Shown here one piece after another: positions 32,580-41,113 of a stretch of DNA of 48,259 nt. A program made the position numbers and the translations under genes. The stretch is from an uncultured Paracoccaceae bacterium (GTDB lineage: Bacteria > Pseudomonadota > Alphaproteobacteria > Rhodobacterales > Rhodobacteraceae). Position 1 is the first letter of the stretch; every line of letters begins with the position of its first letter. Location: positions 1 through 48,259 of the forward strand of contig CAKZRP010000028.1 in NCBI GenBank assembly GCA_937146765.1, given 5' to 3'. The notes beneath the pieces are model-generated. The model made no database searches, was not told where the DNA came from, and saw only the letters and a list, made by a program, of their open reading frames with translations.

Positions 32580-33689
32580 TCAGGGTCGTCGACCCCGCTG
32601 TGAGGTTTTCTTGTTCCCGCGTGCGCCCGTCACTGCGGGCGTATTCTGTTTGTTTTCATCCCTCAACTTGCTCCACCGGGCGAGACGCGCGGGATCGAGC
32701 TTTCCTGAAGCGACCGCGGCTTGTACCGCGCAACCGGGTTCGTGCTGGTGTGTGCAATCGCGAAATCGGCACTCGGGGGCCAGTTCCGTGATCTCGGCAA
32801 AAAGCGCGTCGAGACCCGTCGACAAGTCGCTCACATGCAGGGTGCGCATTCCGGGCGTGTCAATCACCCATGCCCCTCCTTCAATGGTGTGCAGAGAGCG
32901 GGACGTGGTGGTATGCCGTCCCTTTGCGTCATCTTCGCGGATGCTGCCCGTGGCCTGCGCGTCGGCTTCAGATTTCTGGGCAAGGGTATTCAGCAGCGTG
33001 GACTTTCCGACACCGGAGGAGCCGATCAGCGCAACGGTCTGACCCGCGCGACACCACGGCGCGAGGGTCGTAATCGCGTCTCGTGATTTTCCGTTGATCG
33101 AGACCACTTGCAATCCCCGTTGCAACGCCGCGGCCTCGCGCTCGAATTTGGCCGCATCAGGCGTCTGATCCACCTTGGTCAACACAATCACAGCGCCAGT
33201 TCCGGCTTCGTTGGTCATGGCCAGATAGCGTTCCAGCCGGGCCGGATTGAAGTCGTCGTTACAGGACGTCACGATAAAAACCGTATCGACATTGGCTGCG
33301 ATCAATTGCAGCTGCCGCGCCCCAACGGTCTGACGTTGCAGCAGGGAATGACGGTCCAGGAGGCGGGCGATTTGGCGGTTCTGCGGATCGGCCAGGACCC
33401 AATCCCCTACGGCGAAATCCGCCGTTGTCATCCCCGCAGGCGGGCTCAGCTTGGCCTGCCCGCCGACAGCGAAAGCCGTCATCTTCGACCGATGCACCGC
33501 AGAGACCCTCATCGGCTCAAGACCTAGGTCTTCGGGGCCAAGTTGGTTCTGCAAGGCAGGTGTCCAGCCAAGCACGTGCAACGATGCGGGGATATGTTGG
33601 TCTTGCTTTTCCACAAATCCCTGAATGGTGTGATTGGTCGTCCAAAGCAAGTGTTTCGGCAGCACCTTTGCCAGTGTCGTGCCAAACAT
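32580..33689 (-). CDS. rsgA: Ribosome small-subunit-dependent GTPase A
   Basis: The circularly permuted GTPase aids late 30S maturation. After an OB-fold (AVGGQAKLSPPAGMTTADFA VGDWVLAD), the G motifs occur in permuted order: G4 VLTKVDQ, then G1 GSSGVGKSTLLN, then G3 DTPGMR. A C-terminal zinc-binding region (CRFRDCTHQHEPGCAV) and a basic tail (RGNKKTSQRGRRP) follow. The start is uncertain: ATG 33689 gives 369 residues, slightly long, because the recognisable family start is HVLGWTPALQNQL about 38 residues in. An ATG at 33881 would be far too long. It is divergent from the membrane-protein/two-component operon. Confidence 0.9.
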   Translation of the reverse strand: MFGTTLAKVLPKHLLWTTNHTIQGFVEKQDQHIPASLHVLGWTPALQNQLGPEDLGLEPMRVSAVHRSKMTAFAVGGQAKLSPPAGMTTADFAVGDWVLADPQNRQIARLLDRHSLLQRQTVGARQLQLIAANVDTVFIVTSCNDDFNPARLERYLAMTNEAGTGAVIVLTKVDQTPDAAKFEREAAALQRGLQVVSINGKSRDAITTLAPWCRAGQTVALIGSSGVGKSTLLNTLAQKSEADAQATGSIREDDAKGRHTTTSRSLHTIEGGAWVIDTPGMRTLHVSDLSTGLDALFAEITELAPECRFRDCTHQHEPGCAVQAAVASGKLDPARLARWSKLRDENKQNTPAVTGARGNKKTSQRGRRP

Positions 33690-33932
33690 TGCCCGCCAGT
33701 GACGCTCTGAACGTTGCCATGGTACGCCCGGTGCTTCGACCGAACCTCGCGATGAAGTTGACTCCGCCGCCTCGTCAGAAACGGCCCTGATCGCAGGTGG
33801 AGTGGAACGATTTTCCACCTCTGCACAATTTCTGCACGAAAGCCCCCTGAAAGCTGCGGACACGACGCGTCGAAACTGCAAGCGCTGCAGGCATCCTGGC
33901 CAGCAATGACACTTGCAAGCAGGAGACAGGAC

Positions 33933-35459
33933 ATGAGGCAGGAACTGATTATAAACGGGGTGCCGGATCGCATCAGGCTCGACGCCTGGTGGCTAGAGGC
34001 CGCCGACGCTCCGCCGCAGGCGCAGCCACACCGCCGCAAAGACCGCGGGCCGCTCTTCGCTTCCTTGCGGATGCGCCATGCAATACCGCTTCTTGCGTTT
34101 CTGGTCACGGTGGCGGACTGGCTGTTCTGGGAGCAGCCGGCGGGTATTTCGGTTGCAGTCTTTGCGTTGATCCTCTCGGCCGCCATCATGGCCATGAAGC
34201 CCCGGAGGCCAACGGCCCGCGAATGGGCAGGCGCAGCAGCTCTTGCCCTTCTCAGCAATCTGCCTGCCGCAATTGACCTGCAGTTCCTCTCGGTCCTGTT
34301 CAGCCTCTGCGGCCTTGTCTGCCTGATGGTTTGGGCGGTCTACGGCCCGGCCGTCAGCGAAGGTCTGGTGCTGCGCACCGCCCTGCGTCTGCCTACCATC
34401 GGTGCCGTTCTGCTGCTGCGCCATGCCTTCCACGCCATGCCCGCCTCAGACCTCGGTTCAGGCGCCCGCCGCCAGGCGGCCTCGCTGGCGCTGCCGCTGC
34501 TCATGGGGGCGGTTTTCCTGATGCTGCTGGCCTCGGCCAACCCGGTGCTGAAGAGTGTTCTGGCAGATCTGGACCCGGGCCGCCTGTTGGAAAGGCAGCT
34601 CTGGCTGCGGCTCATGTTCTGGGCCGTGTTGGCGGCGCTTCTGTGGCCTTGCCTCAACCTCAGCGAGACCTGGCTGGGCAGCGCAATGCGCGCCGCAACC
34701 AAGCCAAAGGCAGGCCCCAGCCGGGCCACCTTTCTGATCAATCCGGTATCGGTGCGTAATTCGCTGGTGCTGTTCAACCTTCTGTTCCTGGTGCAAACGG
34801 TGATGGACCTCGGCATTCTGACCGGCGGCGTGTCCCTGCCTGTGGGGATGAGCTATGCATCCTACGCCCACCGGGGCGCCTATCCGCTGGTGGCGACGGC
34901 GCTGCTGGCTGGTGTGTTCACGCTGGTGACGCGGACCATGACCGGCGCCGACCTGACCCTGCGCATTCTGGTCTACCTATGGCTGGCGCAGAACATGTTC
35001 CTGGTTCTGACAGCGGCCATCCGGCTGCACCATTACGTCAATGCCTACGCGCTGACCCACTTGCGGCTGGCCGCCTTTATCTGGATGGCGCTGGTGCTGG
35101 CGGGGCTGGTGCTGACCGTGATGCAGATCCACCGCGGCCAGGGCAACGCCTGGCTGCTGCGCCGCTGCTTTGCCGCCCTTATCGGCACCCTCTATATCTG
35201 TAGTTTCGTGAACTTCGCCGACGTCATCGCCCGCTACAATCTGACCCACGGCAGCACGCTGGCAAAACAGGACACCTACTACATCTGCAGCCTCGGCGCC
35301 GGAGCCTACCCGGCCATCCATGCCTTTGAAACCGAAACCGGGCAGCGGGTCTGCGGCAGCGCAATGCGCTATGACCTGCACAAGAACACCATCACCAACT
35401 GGCGCGAATGGGGCTTTCGGAGGTGGCGGATCCAAGCCTATTATCAGCAGCAGAATTGA
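33933..35459 (+). CDS. DUF4173/DUF4153-type polytopic membrane protein
   Basis: The 508-residue protein has about 12 hydrophobic segments. The region RNSLVLFNLLFLVQTVMDLG ..SYASYAHRGAYPLVATALLA is typical of the DUF4173/4153 membrane family, whose function is unknown. A short cytoplasmic N-terminus precedes it, and a periplasmic-like C-terminal segment (DVIARYNLTHGSTLAKQDTY YICSLGAGAYPAIHAFETE) ends it. ATG 33933 with AGGAG 7 nt upstream is preferred over ATG 33906. It ends 13 bp before the response-regulator gene, so the three genes form an operon. The partnership suggests it is a target or accessory of the CreBC-like system. Confidence 0.85.
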   Translation: MRQELIINGVPDRIRLDAWWLEAADAPPQAQPHRRKDRGPLFASLRMRHAIPLLAFLVTVADWLFWEQPAGISVAVFALILSAAIMAMKPRRPTAREWAGAAALALLSNLPAAIDLQFLSVLFSLCGLVCLMVWAVYGPAVSEGLVLRTALRLPTIGAVLLLRHAFHAMPASDLGSGARRQAASLALPLLMGAVFLMLLASANPVLKSVLADLDPGRLLERQLWLRLMFWAVLAALLWPCLNLSETWLGSAMRAATKPKAGPSRATFLINPVSVRNSLVLFNLLFLVQTVMDLGILTGGVSLPVGMSYASYAHRGAYPLVATALLAGVFTLVTRTMTGADLTLRILVYLWLAQNMFLVLTAAIRLHHYVNAYALTHLRLAAFIWMALVLAGLVLTVMQIHRGQGNAWLLRRCFAALIGTLYICSFVNFADVIARYNLTHGSTLAKQDTYYICSLGAGAYPAIHAFETETGQRVCGSAMRYDLHKNTITNWREWGFRRWRIQAYYQQQN

Positions 35460-35472
35460 AGGACCCCATGTG

Positions 35473-36165
35473 ATGCCTGCATGCATTCTTGTTGTCGATG
35501 ACGACCCCGATATCCTCGAGGTGACAGGATTTGCGGTGAAAAAGGCCGGTTATGAGACCCTCTTTGCCCGCGACGGCCTCGCCGCGCTCCATGCCAGCCG
35601 GGACAAGCACCCGGATCTGATCGTGCTGGATATCGGGCTGCCGGAGAAGGACGGGCTGGAGGTCTGCCGAGAGATCCGCAAGTCCTCCGACGTGCCGATC
35701 CTGTTCCTCACCGCCCGCGATGACGAGATTGACCGCATCGTCGGCTTGGAGCTTGGCGCCGACGACTACCTGACCAAGCCTTTCTCGCCGCGCGAGCTGG
35801 TGGCCCGGATCAAGGCGATCCTGAAACGCAGCGCCCCTGCACCGGCGCAGCCCGATCCAGTGCTGGCCCAAGGCAGCCTGCAGCTGGATGCTGAACGCCA
35901 CCTGTGCCGCTTTGCCACCACGCCGGTGCCTCTGACCGGGTCGGAGTTCCGGCTGCTGGCAACACTGATGGCCCGCCCAGACCGGGTCATGTCGCGGGCG
36001 CAGCTGGTGGATGCGCTTTACGGCTACAACATCCACGTCTCTGACCGCACCATCGACAGCCACATTCGAAACATTCGCGCCAAGCTGGCCCAGGTCGGCT
36101 GCGCCGAGGGGATCGTAACCGTCCACGGCGTTGGCCTCAGGATGGGCGCATGTACCCCAGGGTGA
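35473..36165 (+). CDS. OmpR-family response regulator, CreB-like
   Basis: The 230-residue protein has a receiver domain (ILVVDDDPDILEVTGFAVKK; acidic Asp10/Asp11, phospho-acceptor Asp53 in LIVLDIGLPEKDG, Lys102 in YLTKPFSPRELVARI) joined to a winged-helix DNA-binding domain (LTGSEFRLLATLMARPDRVM SRAQLVDALYG, SDRTIDSHIRNIRAKL). It overlaps the sensor gene by 16 bp, so the pair is translationally coupled. The CreB likeness rests on general sequence and on the CreC-like partner. Confidence 0.92.
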   Translation: MPACILVVDDDPDILEVTGFAVKKAGYETLFARDGLAALHASRDKHPDLIVLDIGLPEKDGLEVCREIRKSSDVPILFLTARDDEIDRIVGLELGADDYLTKPFSPRELVARIKAILKRSAPAPAQPDPVLAQGSLQLDAERHLCRFATTPVPLTGSEFRLLATLMARPDRVMSRAQLVDALYGYNIHVSDRTIDSHIRNIRAKLAQVGCAEGIVTVHGVGLRMGACTPG

Positions 36166-37682
36166 CCCGCAAATGGCGACCGCGGCTCTGGACCGTCGTG
36201 CTTCTTGTGCTGGCTCTGGTCCTGTGCCTGCCGTTTGCCGGGCTGATCCTGTTCCGCTTTTACGACAGCCAATTGGTGCAGCAAACAGAGGAAAGCCTGC
36301 TGACACAGGCTGCGGTAATGTCAGCAGTCTACGCAGAGCTATATGTCGGCGCTGCCGGCGCCGAGCCCCGCCGCAGGGCTGCGATCTCCGGCCAGCGCGC
36401 GGTCTTTCCCTCGCTGTCGGTCACCAGCGAAACGGTGTTGCCGCCGCGTCCTGACGCAAGACCGCCCTCCGGGCCTTCGGGCGCTCCCTACCGCGAAATC
36501 GCACCCCGACTGACCCGCATCGCCGATGCCGCGCAGGCGCAGACCCTGGCGGGTTATCGGTTCCTTGACGCCCGGGGCAACGTGTTTGCAGGCACCGCGG
36601 AAACCGACACGTTCCTGGGCCATGTGGACGAGGTGCAGGGCGCGCTGGCCGGTCAGACCGTCTCCGTGGCGCGCACCCGCGTGCGCGCGGACACGCCACC
36701 CGCGCTCTACACCTTCAGCCGCGGCGCCCGCGTGCGCGTGTTCGTGGCGATGCCGGTGTTTGTGGACCAGACCCTGATCGGCGCGGTTTACCTCAGCCGC
36801 ACCCCGAACCACATCTTCCGCTTTCTCTATGGCGAGCGCTTTAACCTGGCCAAAGCGGCAGCCTTTGTTGCCCTGTCCACCACGCTCATCGGCTATGTGT
36901 TCTGGCGGTTCATCACCCGGCCAATCCGCCAGCTGATCCAGCGCAGCCAGTCCGCAGGCCATGGCAGCCAGGCGTGGGAACCGCCGGACCAGCTCGGCAC
37001 CCGCGAGATTGAGGAATTGAGCCATAGTTTCCAGTCCCTGACCGAACGTCTGCAAAGCAAGCAGGACGCGTTGAAGACCTATACCGCCCATGTGACGCAT
37101 GAGCTGAAATCGCCGCTCACCTCCCTGAAAGGTGCGGCCGAATTGCTGCGTGACGATGATCTGCCCCCGGAGCAGAAACAACGTCTGCTGGACACCGTGG
37201 ACAAGGGCGGCAAACGGATGGAGGACCTGCTGGCCAATATGCGTGCGTTCAGCCTGGCAGATCAGAGCGCAGTGGCAGGGACCTGCTGCCTCTATGACAT
37301 CCAAGCGCAAATCTCCCGCGCCTTCCCGGACCTGACGCTGAAGCTGGAACAGGGCAGCCTGCCGCTGCCGGTGGAAGCGCGCACGTTGCGGATCATGCTG
37401 ACCCACATCTTGGAAAACTCTCAGCAGCACGGCGCGCTAGAGACTGTGCTGACCGTTTACCAGGACGGCGCCGCGACTTGCCTGAGGATCTCAGACGACG
37501 GTCCAGGTATCAGCGCGGGGAATACGGGCAAAGTTCTGCAGCCGTTCTTTACGACAAAAAGGGACGCCGGCGGCACTGGCATGGGCCTCAACATTGTTAA
37601 AGCAACCATGGAAGCTCTTGGCGGCAGGCTCAGTGTCGTGCCAGCAGATAGAGGAGCCTGTTTTCTTCTCACCTTCGGTTAG
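36150..37682 (+). CDS. Sensor histidine kinase, CreC-like
   Basis: The 510-residue membrane kinase has a first transmembrane helix at about 10-32 (WTVVLLVLALVLCLPFAGLI LF). A periplasmic sensor region of about 200 residues (ETVLPPRPDARPPSG.. ARVRVFVAMPVFVDQTLIGA) follows, then a second helix near 233-252 and a HAMP-like linker. The H-box is AHVTHELKSPLTSLKGAAEL LR, the form seen in CreC. The ATPase domain has HILENSQQHG (N), ISDDGPGIS (G1), FFTTKRDAGGTGMGLNIVK (F/G2). Its signal is unknown; it phosphorylates the upstream regulator by inference. Confidence 0.92.
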   Translation: MYPRVTRKWRPRLWTVVLLVLALVLCLPFAGLILFRFYDSQLVQQTEESLLTQAAVMSAVYAELYVGAAGAEPRRRAAISGQRAVFPSLSVTSETVLPPRPDARPPSGPSGAPYREIAPRLTRIADAAQAQTLAGYRFLDARGNVFAGTAETDTFLGHVDEVQGALAGQTVSVARTRVRADTPPALYTFSRGARVRVFVAMPVFVDQTLIGAVYLSRTPNHIFRFLYGERFNLAKAAAFVALSTTLIGYVFWRFITRPIRQLIQRSQSAGHGSQAWEPPDQLGTREIEELSHSFQSLTERLQSKQDALKTYTAHVTHELKSPLTSLKGAAELLRDDDLPPEQKQRLLDTVDKGGKRMEDLLANMRAFSLADQSAVAGTCCLYDIQAQISRAFPDLTLKLEQGSLPLPVEARTLRIMLTHILENSQQHGALETVLTVYQDGAATCLRISDDGPGISAGNTGKVLQPFFTTKRDAGGTGMGLNIVKATMEALGGRLSVVPADRGACFLLTFG

Positions 37683-37866
37683 CAGGCCAATAATCCTTGG
37701 CAGCCCTGTGGGTATCAATGTCTTGGTAGGCGTTGCAGCACAAACCAGCCAATGTCCAGAGTGCCCACTCCTCGTCCGGCATCAGCTCCGGTGCCAAGTT
37801 GTTGCCCATATCAGATGCCAGCTTGAGACACGCCTGCGAGCCAATGTGAATCCCTTTGGTCAACAC
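37669..37866 (-). CDS. Small hypothetical protein
   Basis: A 65-codon frame starts MLTKGIHIGSQACLKLASDM and includes PDEEWALWTLAGLCCNAYQD. The amino-acid composition looks protein-like (mixed, with acidic and aromatic residues) rather than like the Arg/Pro-rich shadow frames nearby, but I recognise no family. It is convergent with and slightly overlaps the kinase gene. It may be the tail of a decayed gene. No convincing ribosome-binding site is seen. Confidence 0.3.
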   Translation of the reverse strand: MLTKGIHIGSQACLKLASDMGNNLAPELMPDEEWALWTLAGLCCNAYQDIDTHRAAKDYWPANRR

Positions 37867-38555
37867 AACCTAGGGGGGCGGCGGCTGTGAGTGCTGGACG
37901 TAATCTCTGTGTGGTTGCCCGGTAAACCGATGGGAACGATCTGGACCTATTCATAGAGTGCGGCTCGCGGGGCGTTCACGAGCTCCCTGCGCTGACAGGC
38001 GGGCCGTTCACGGCTGCGAAACAGGTCTGCTTTGGCTTGTTGCTCTGCCGTGTTTGGTGCAGCGAAGCGCATCTCCGGCTAACGGGCGGCGATCACGGTG
38101 GCCTCGAACACCACCAAAGCGGCAGGCTGCGCGACCATGAAGGCCTTGAACTGAGAGAAATCGTCCGCCCAAGAGCGTGTTCGAGCTTGCTCAGGGGATC
38201 ACGGTGGCTTCTCAGTCGGAACCGCCGTGCCGCGGCGTCACAGACGACACTTCCTCGCGAAAGGCGACACCTACTCTTGCCTGCTGGGCCCGAGTGTGCC
38301 CGGCAGGAAGGGCCGGTTGCCCAGGGTTGCTCTGACGTGCTGAACCCGCCTGATAAATGTGTCCTGATCGCAACTCGGAATGGCCAGCGCGCCCATTTTC
38401 TTCCTAAACCTCTGTCTGCCAACCCTTTCAACATACTGTTTTAAATTCACAAATTCACGCTCCCTCAAGGGAGATCACTGCGCTGTTTACAAAAGTGATA
38501 AAATAATACTTAATGCCTTCATGGAGCGAGGGAAGGCTCCAAATGGGAGGAAATC
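37867..38555. other. Long intergenic region before the sugar-transport operon
   Basis: About 690 bp have no gene I can support. The motif GATCACGGTGGC occurs twice, at about 38091 and 38198. CCTGCTGGGC/GCCCGGCAGG at 38280-38306 is a near-perfect hairpin. The last 100 bp turn AT-rich and contain CTCCCT-CA-AGGGAG (38460-38473), a possible operator, and the promoter described next. Composition and short frames suggest decayed DNA. Confidence 0.5.
38486..38514 (+). promoter_or_regulatory. Probable promoter of the galactofuranose-type transport operon
   Basis: TTTACA (38486-38491) and CTTAAT (38509-38514) are 17 bp apart in a markedly AT-rich patch upstream of the binding-protein gene, whose ATG follows 41 bp later with GGGAGGA as ribosome-binding site. 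The CTCCCTCAAGGGAG dyad just before the -35 is a candidate operator for the GntR regulator encoded at the operon's end. Confidence 0.5.
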
Positions 38556-39509
38556 ATGAAATTAAAAACAACGCTTCTGGCGTCTGTGATCGCTATTGCC
38601 CCGATGGCCGCCTTGGCCGCAGACCTGACGATTGGATTTAGCCAGATCGGATCGGAATCCGGTTGGCGCGCGGCGGAAACCACCGTGACCAAGCAAGAGG
38701 CCCAAAAGCGCGGAATCGATCTGAAATTCGCCGATGCCCAGCAAAAGCAGGAGAACCAGATCAAGGCGATCCGCAGCTTTATCGCGCAGGGCGTCGATGC
38801 GATCCTGATTGCGCCCGTCGTTGCGACAGGCTGGGACGAAGTGCTTGAAGAGGCAAAAGATGCCGAGATCCCGGTCGTGCTGCTGGACCGCACAGTGGAC
38901 GCGGATGAGTCGCTTTATCTGACGGCGGTGACTTCGGATCTGGTGCATGAAGGCAAGGTTGCCGGCGAATGGTTGGTGGCCGAGATGGCCGGTGCGGACT
39001 GCCGCATTGTCGAGCTGCAGGGCACGACGGGTTCCTCGCCGGCCATCGACCGCAAGTCCGGTTTCGAGCAGGGCATCTCCGGCCATGACAACCTTGAGAT
39101 TGTGCGCAGCCAAACCGGCGATTTCACCCGCGCACAGGGCAAGGTGGTGATGGAGAGCTTCCTCAAGGCCGAGGGCGGCGAGACCATCTGCGCCCTCTAT
39201 GCCCACAACGACGACATGGCCGTTGGCGCCATTCAGGCCATTAAGGAAGCGGGGCTGAAACCCGGCGAAGACATCAAGATCGTAGCCATCGACGCCGTGC
39301 CGGACGCCCATAAAGCCATCGCCGATGGAGAAATGAACGCCACGATCGAACTGACGCCCAACATGGCGGGGCCGGCGCTTGACGCGCTTGAAGCCTATCT
39401 TGCTGACGGGACGGTGCCGGACAAGTGGATCCAGACCGAATCCAAGCTTTTCACCGCCGCCGACGATAACATGGCAATCTTCAACGAGAAAAAGGATCTC
39501 GGCTACTAA
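38556..39509 (+). CDS. ytfQ: Sugar ABC transporter binding protein, galactofuranose (YtfQ) type
   Basis: The 317-residue periplasmic protein has signal peptide MKLKTTLLASVIAIAPMAAL, with cleavage after AA near residue 21-22. It has a ribose-binding-protein (Peripla_BP_4) fold. LTIGFSQIGSESGWRAAETT is diagnostic of the YtfQ group, followed by FIAQGVDAILIAPVVATGWD, GTTGSSPAIDRKSGFEQGI and ICALYAHNDDMAVGAIQAIK. In E. coli YtfQ binds furanose forms of galactose and arabinose. With the ATPase and two permeases downstream it forms a complete importer. Confidence 0.92.
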   Translation: MKLKTTLLASVIAIAPMAALAADLTIGFSQIGSESGWRAAETTVTKQEAQKRGIDLKFADAQQKQENQIKAIRSFIAQGVDAILIAPVVATGWDEVLEEAKDAEIPVVLLDRTVDADESLYLTAVTSDLVHEGKVAGEWLVAEMAGADCRIVELQGTTGSSPAIDRKSGFEQGISGHDNLEIVRSQTGDFTRAQGKVVMESFLKAEGGETICALYAHNDDMAVGAIQAIKEAGLKPGEDIKIVAIDAVPDAHKAIADGEMNATIELTPNMAGPALDALEAYLADGTVPDKWIQTESKLFTAADDNMAIFNEKKDLGY

Positions 39510-39523
39510 GCCCTGCATCCTTT

Positions 39524-39574
39524 GGCCAGGCGACGCCGGTCGCCCGGCCTCCCGCCGCATCTGTAGGCGGCGGG
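39524..39574. other. Two intercistronic hairpins after the binding-protein gene
   Basis: GGCCAGGCGAC pairs with GTCGCCCGGCC at 39524-39549 (10 of 11 pairs). CCCGCCGC pairs with GCGGCGGG at 39551-39574. Neither has a T-run. They probably protect or attenuate the message so that binding protein exceeds membrane subunits. Confidence 0.6.
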
Positions 39575-39598
39575 GCTTCCGGCGGATAAGGTTTCCGA

Positions 39599-41113
39599 AT
39601 GAAAGACACCCTAACACCCGACACGCCGGTGCTGCACGCACGAGGCATATCCAAGTTCTTTCCCGGCACCATTGCGCTGGACGACGTGGAGCTGCGGCTC
39701 ATGCCCGGCGAGGTCCATGCGCTTCTGGGCGAGAACGGCGCGGGCAAGTCCACGCTGATCAAATGCCTCACGGGCGCCTATCGCCGCGACGCGGGCACCT
39801 TGCTGCTGGACGGGCGCGAGATCGACCCTGTCTCGACGGCCGACAGCCAGCGTCTGGGCATTGGCACCGTGTATCAGGAGGTCAACCTGCTGCCCAATCT
39901 GACCGTGGCCGAGAACCTGTTTCTCGGACGCCAGCCGACGCGCGCAGGCTTCATCATGCGGCGGCAGATGAACGCCGAGGCCCGCGCGGTTCTGGCCGGC
40001 TACGGGCTGAGCCTCGATCCGGCCGAGCCGCTCGCCGCGTATTCGGTTGCCATTCAGCAGGTCATCGCCATCGCACGGGCGGTCGAGATGTCGGGCAAGG
40101 TCCTGATCCTTGACGAGCCGACCGCTAGCCTAGATCACGACGAAGTCCAGCTGCTGTTTGACGTGGTCCGTCAGGTCAAGGCGCGGGGGCTGGCGGTGGT
40201 GTTTATCACCCATTTCCTCGATCAGGTCTTCGCAATATCCGATCGCGCCACCGTCTTGCGAAACGGAAGGGTGGTGGGCGAATGCCTGCTGGCCGAAATG
40301 ACCCAGCGCGACGTGGTCACGATGATGCTAGGCCGCCATCTGGAGGCGCGCACCAAGGCGCGCGATACCGGCGCGGCCGGAAAAACGCTGGTCGAGATCG
40401 CCGATCTGGGCAAACGCGGCCTGATCGCGCCATTTTCCCTGAACATTCGAGAAGGAGAGGTCGTGGGCCTTGCTGGTCTGCTCGGCTCCGGCCGGACGGA
40501 AACGGCGAACCTGATCTTCGGCGCGGTGCAGGCCGATCAAGGCAGGGTGATGCTGCGCGGTCAAGAGATTGCCATTAAGACCCCGCGCGACGCTGTGGCT
40601 CACCGCTTTGCCCTTTGCCCGGAGGATCGAAAGCTCGACGGCATTGTTGGCGACCTCTCGGTGCGCGACAATATCATCCTGGCACTGCAGGCCCGGCAAG
40701 GGTGGATGCGCCCCATTCCGCGCGCAAAGGTGGAAGAGATCGCGCAAACCTATGTGCGCGCACTGGACATCCGCCTGGCTTCGCTCGACATGCCGATCCG
40801 TTTGTTGTCGGGCGGCAACCAGCAAAAGGCGCTACTGGCGCGCTGGCTGGCGACCAATCCGGATCTCCTGATCCTTGACGAGCCGACGCGGGGCATCGAT
40901 GTCGGCGCTCATGCCGAGATCGTTGCTCTGATCGAGCAATTGCGCGCTGATGGCATGGCGCTGCTGGTTGCCTCCTCCGAGCTGGAGGAGCTGGTGGCCT
41001 ATTCCACGCGCGTCTTGGTGCTGCGCGACCGTCAGCAGGTGCGCGAACTGGTCGGTGACCAGATCACGCCGGATAATATTATCAATGCCATTGCCATCGA
41101 GGAGGTCGCATGA
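39599..41113 (+). CDS. ytfR: Sugar ABC transporter ATPase, YtfR type
   Basis: The 504-residue double-domain ATPase is of the ribose/galactose (CUT2) family. Domain 1 has Walker A GENGAGKSTLIKCLTG and Walker B LILDEPTASLD. Domain 2 is the degenerate half typical of the family (GLLGSGRTETANLIFGAV), with signature LSGGNQQKALLARWL and LILDEPTRGIDVG. YQEVNLLPNLTVAENLFLGR is the Q-loop region. Its stop overlaps the next start by 4 bp (ATGA). Confidence 0.93.
   Translation: MKDTLTPDTPVLHARGISKFFPGTIALDDVELRLMPGEVHALLGENGAGKSTLIKCLTGAYRRDAGTLLLDGREIDPVSTADSQRLGIGTVYQEVNLLPNLTVAENLFLGRQPTRAGFIMRRQMNAEARAVLAGYGLSLDPAEPLAAYSVAIQQVIAIARAVEMSGKVLILDEPTASLDHDEVQLLFDVVRQVKARGLAVVFITHFLDQVFAISDRATVLRNGRVVGECLLAEMTQRDVVTMMLGRHLEARTKARDTGAAGKTLVEIADLGKRGLIAPFSLNIREGEVVGLAGLLGSGRTETANLIFGAVQADQGRVMLRGQEIAIKTPRDAVAHRFALCPEDRKLDGIVGDLSVRDNIILALQARQGWMRPIPRAKVEEIAQTYVRALDIRLASLDMPIRLLSGGNQQKALLARWLATNPDLLILDEPTRGIDVGAHAEIVALIEQLRADGMALLVASSELEELVAYSTRVLVLRDRQQVRELVGDQITPDNIINAIAIEEVA

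Noticed and set aside
38091..38209. CRISPR-like repeat (GATCACGGTGGC twice)
   Set aside because: Only two short copies with no regular spacing or further units; no cas genes in the window.
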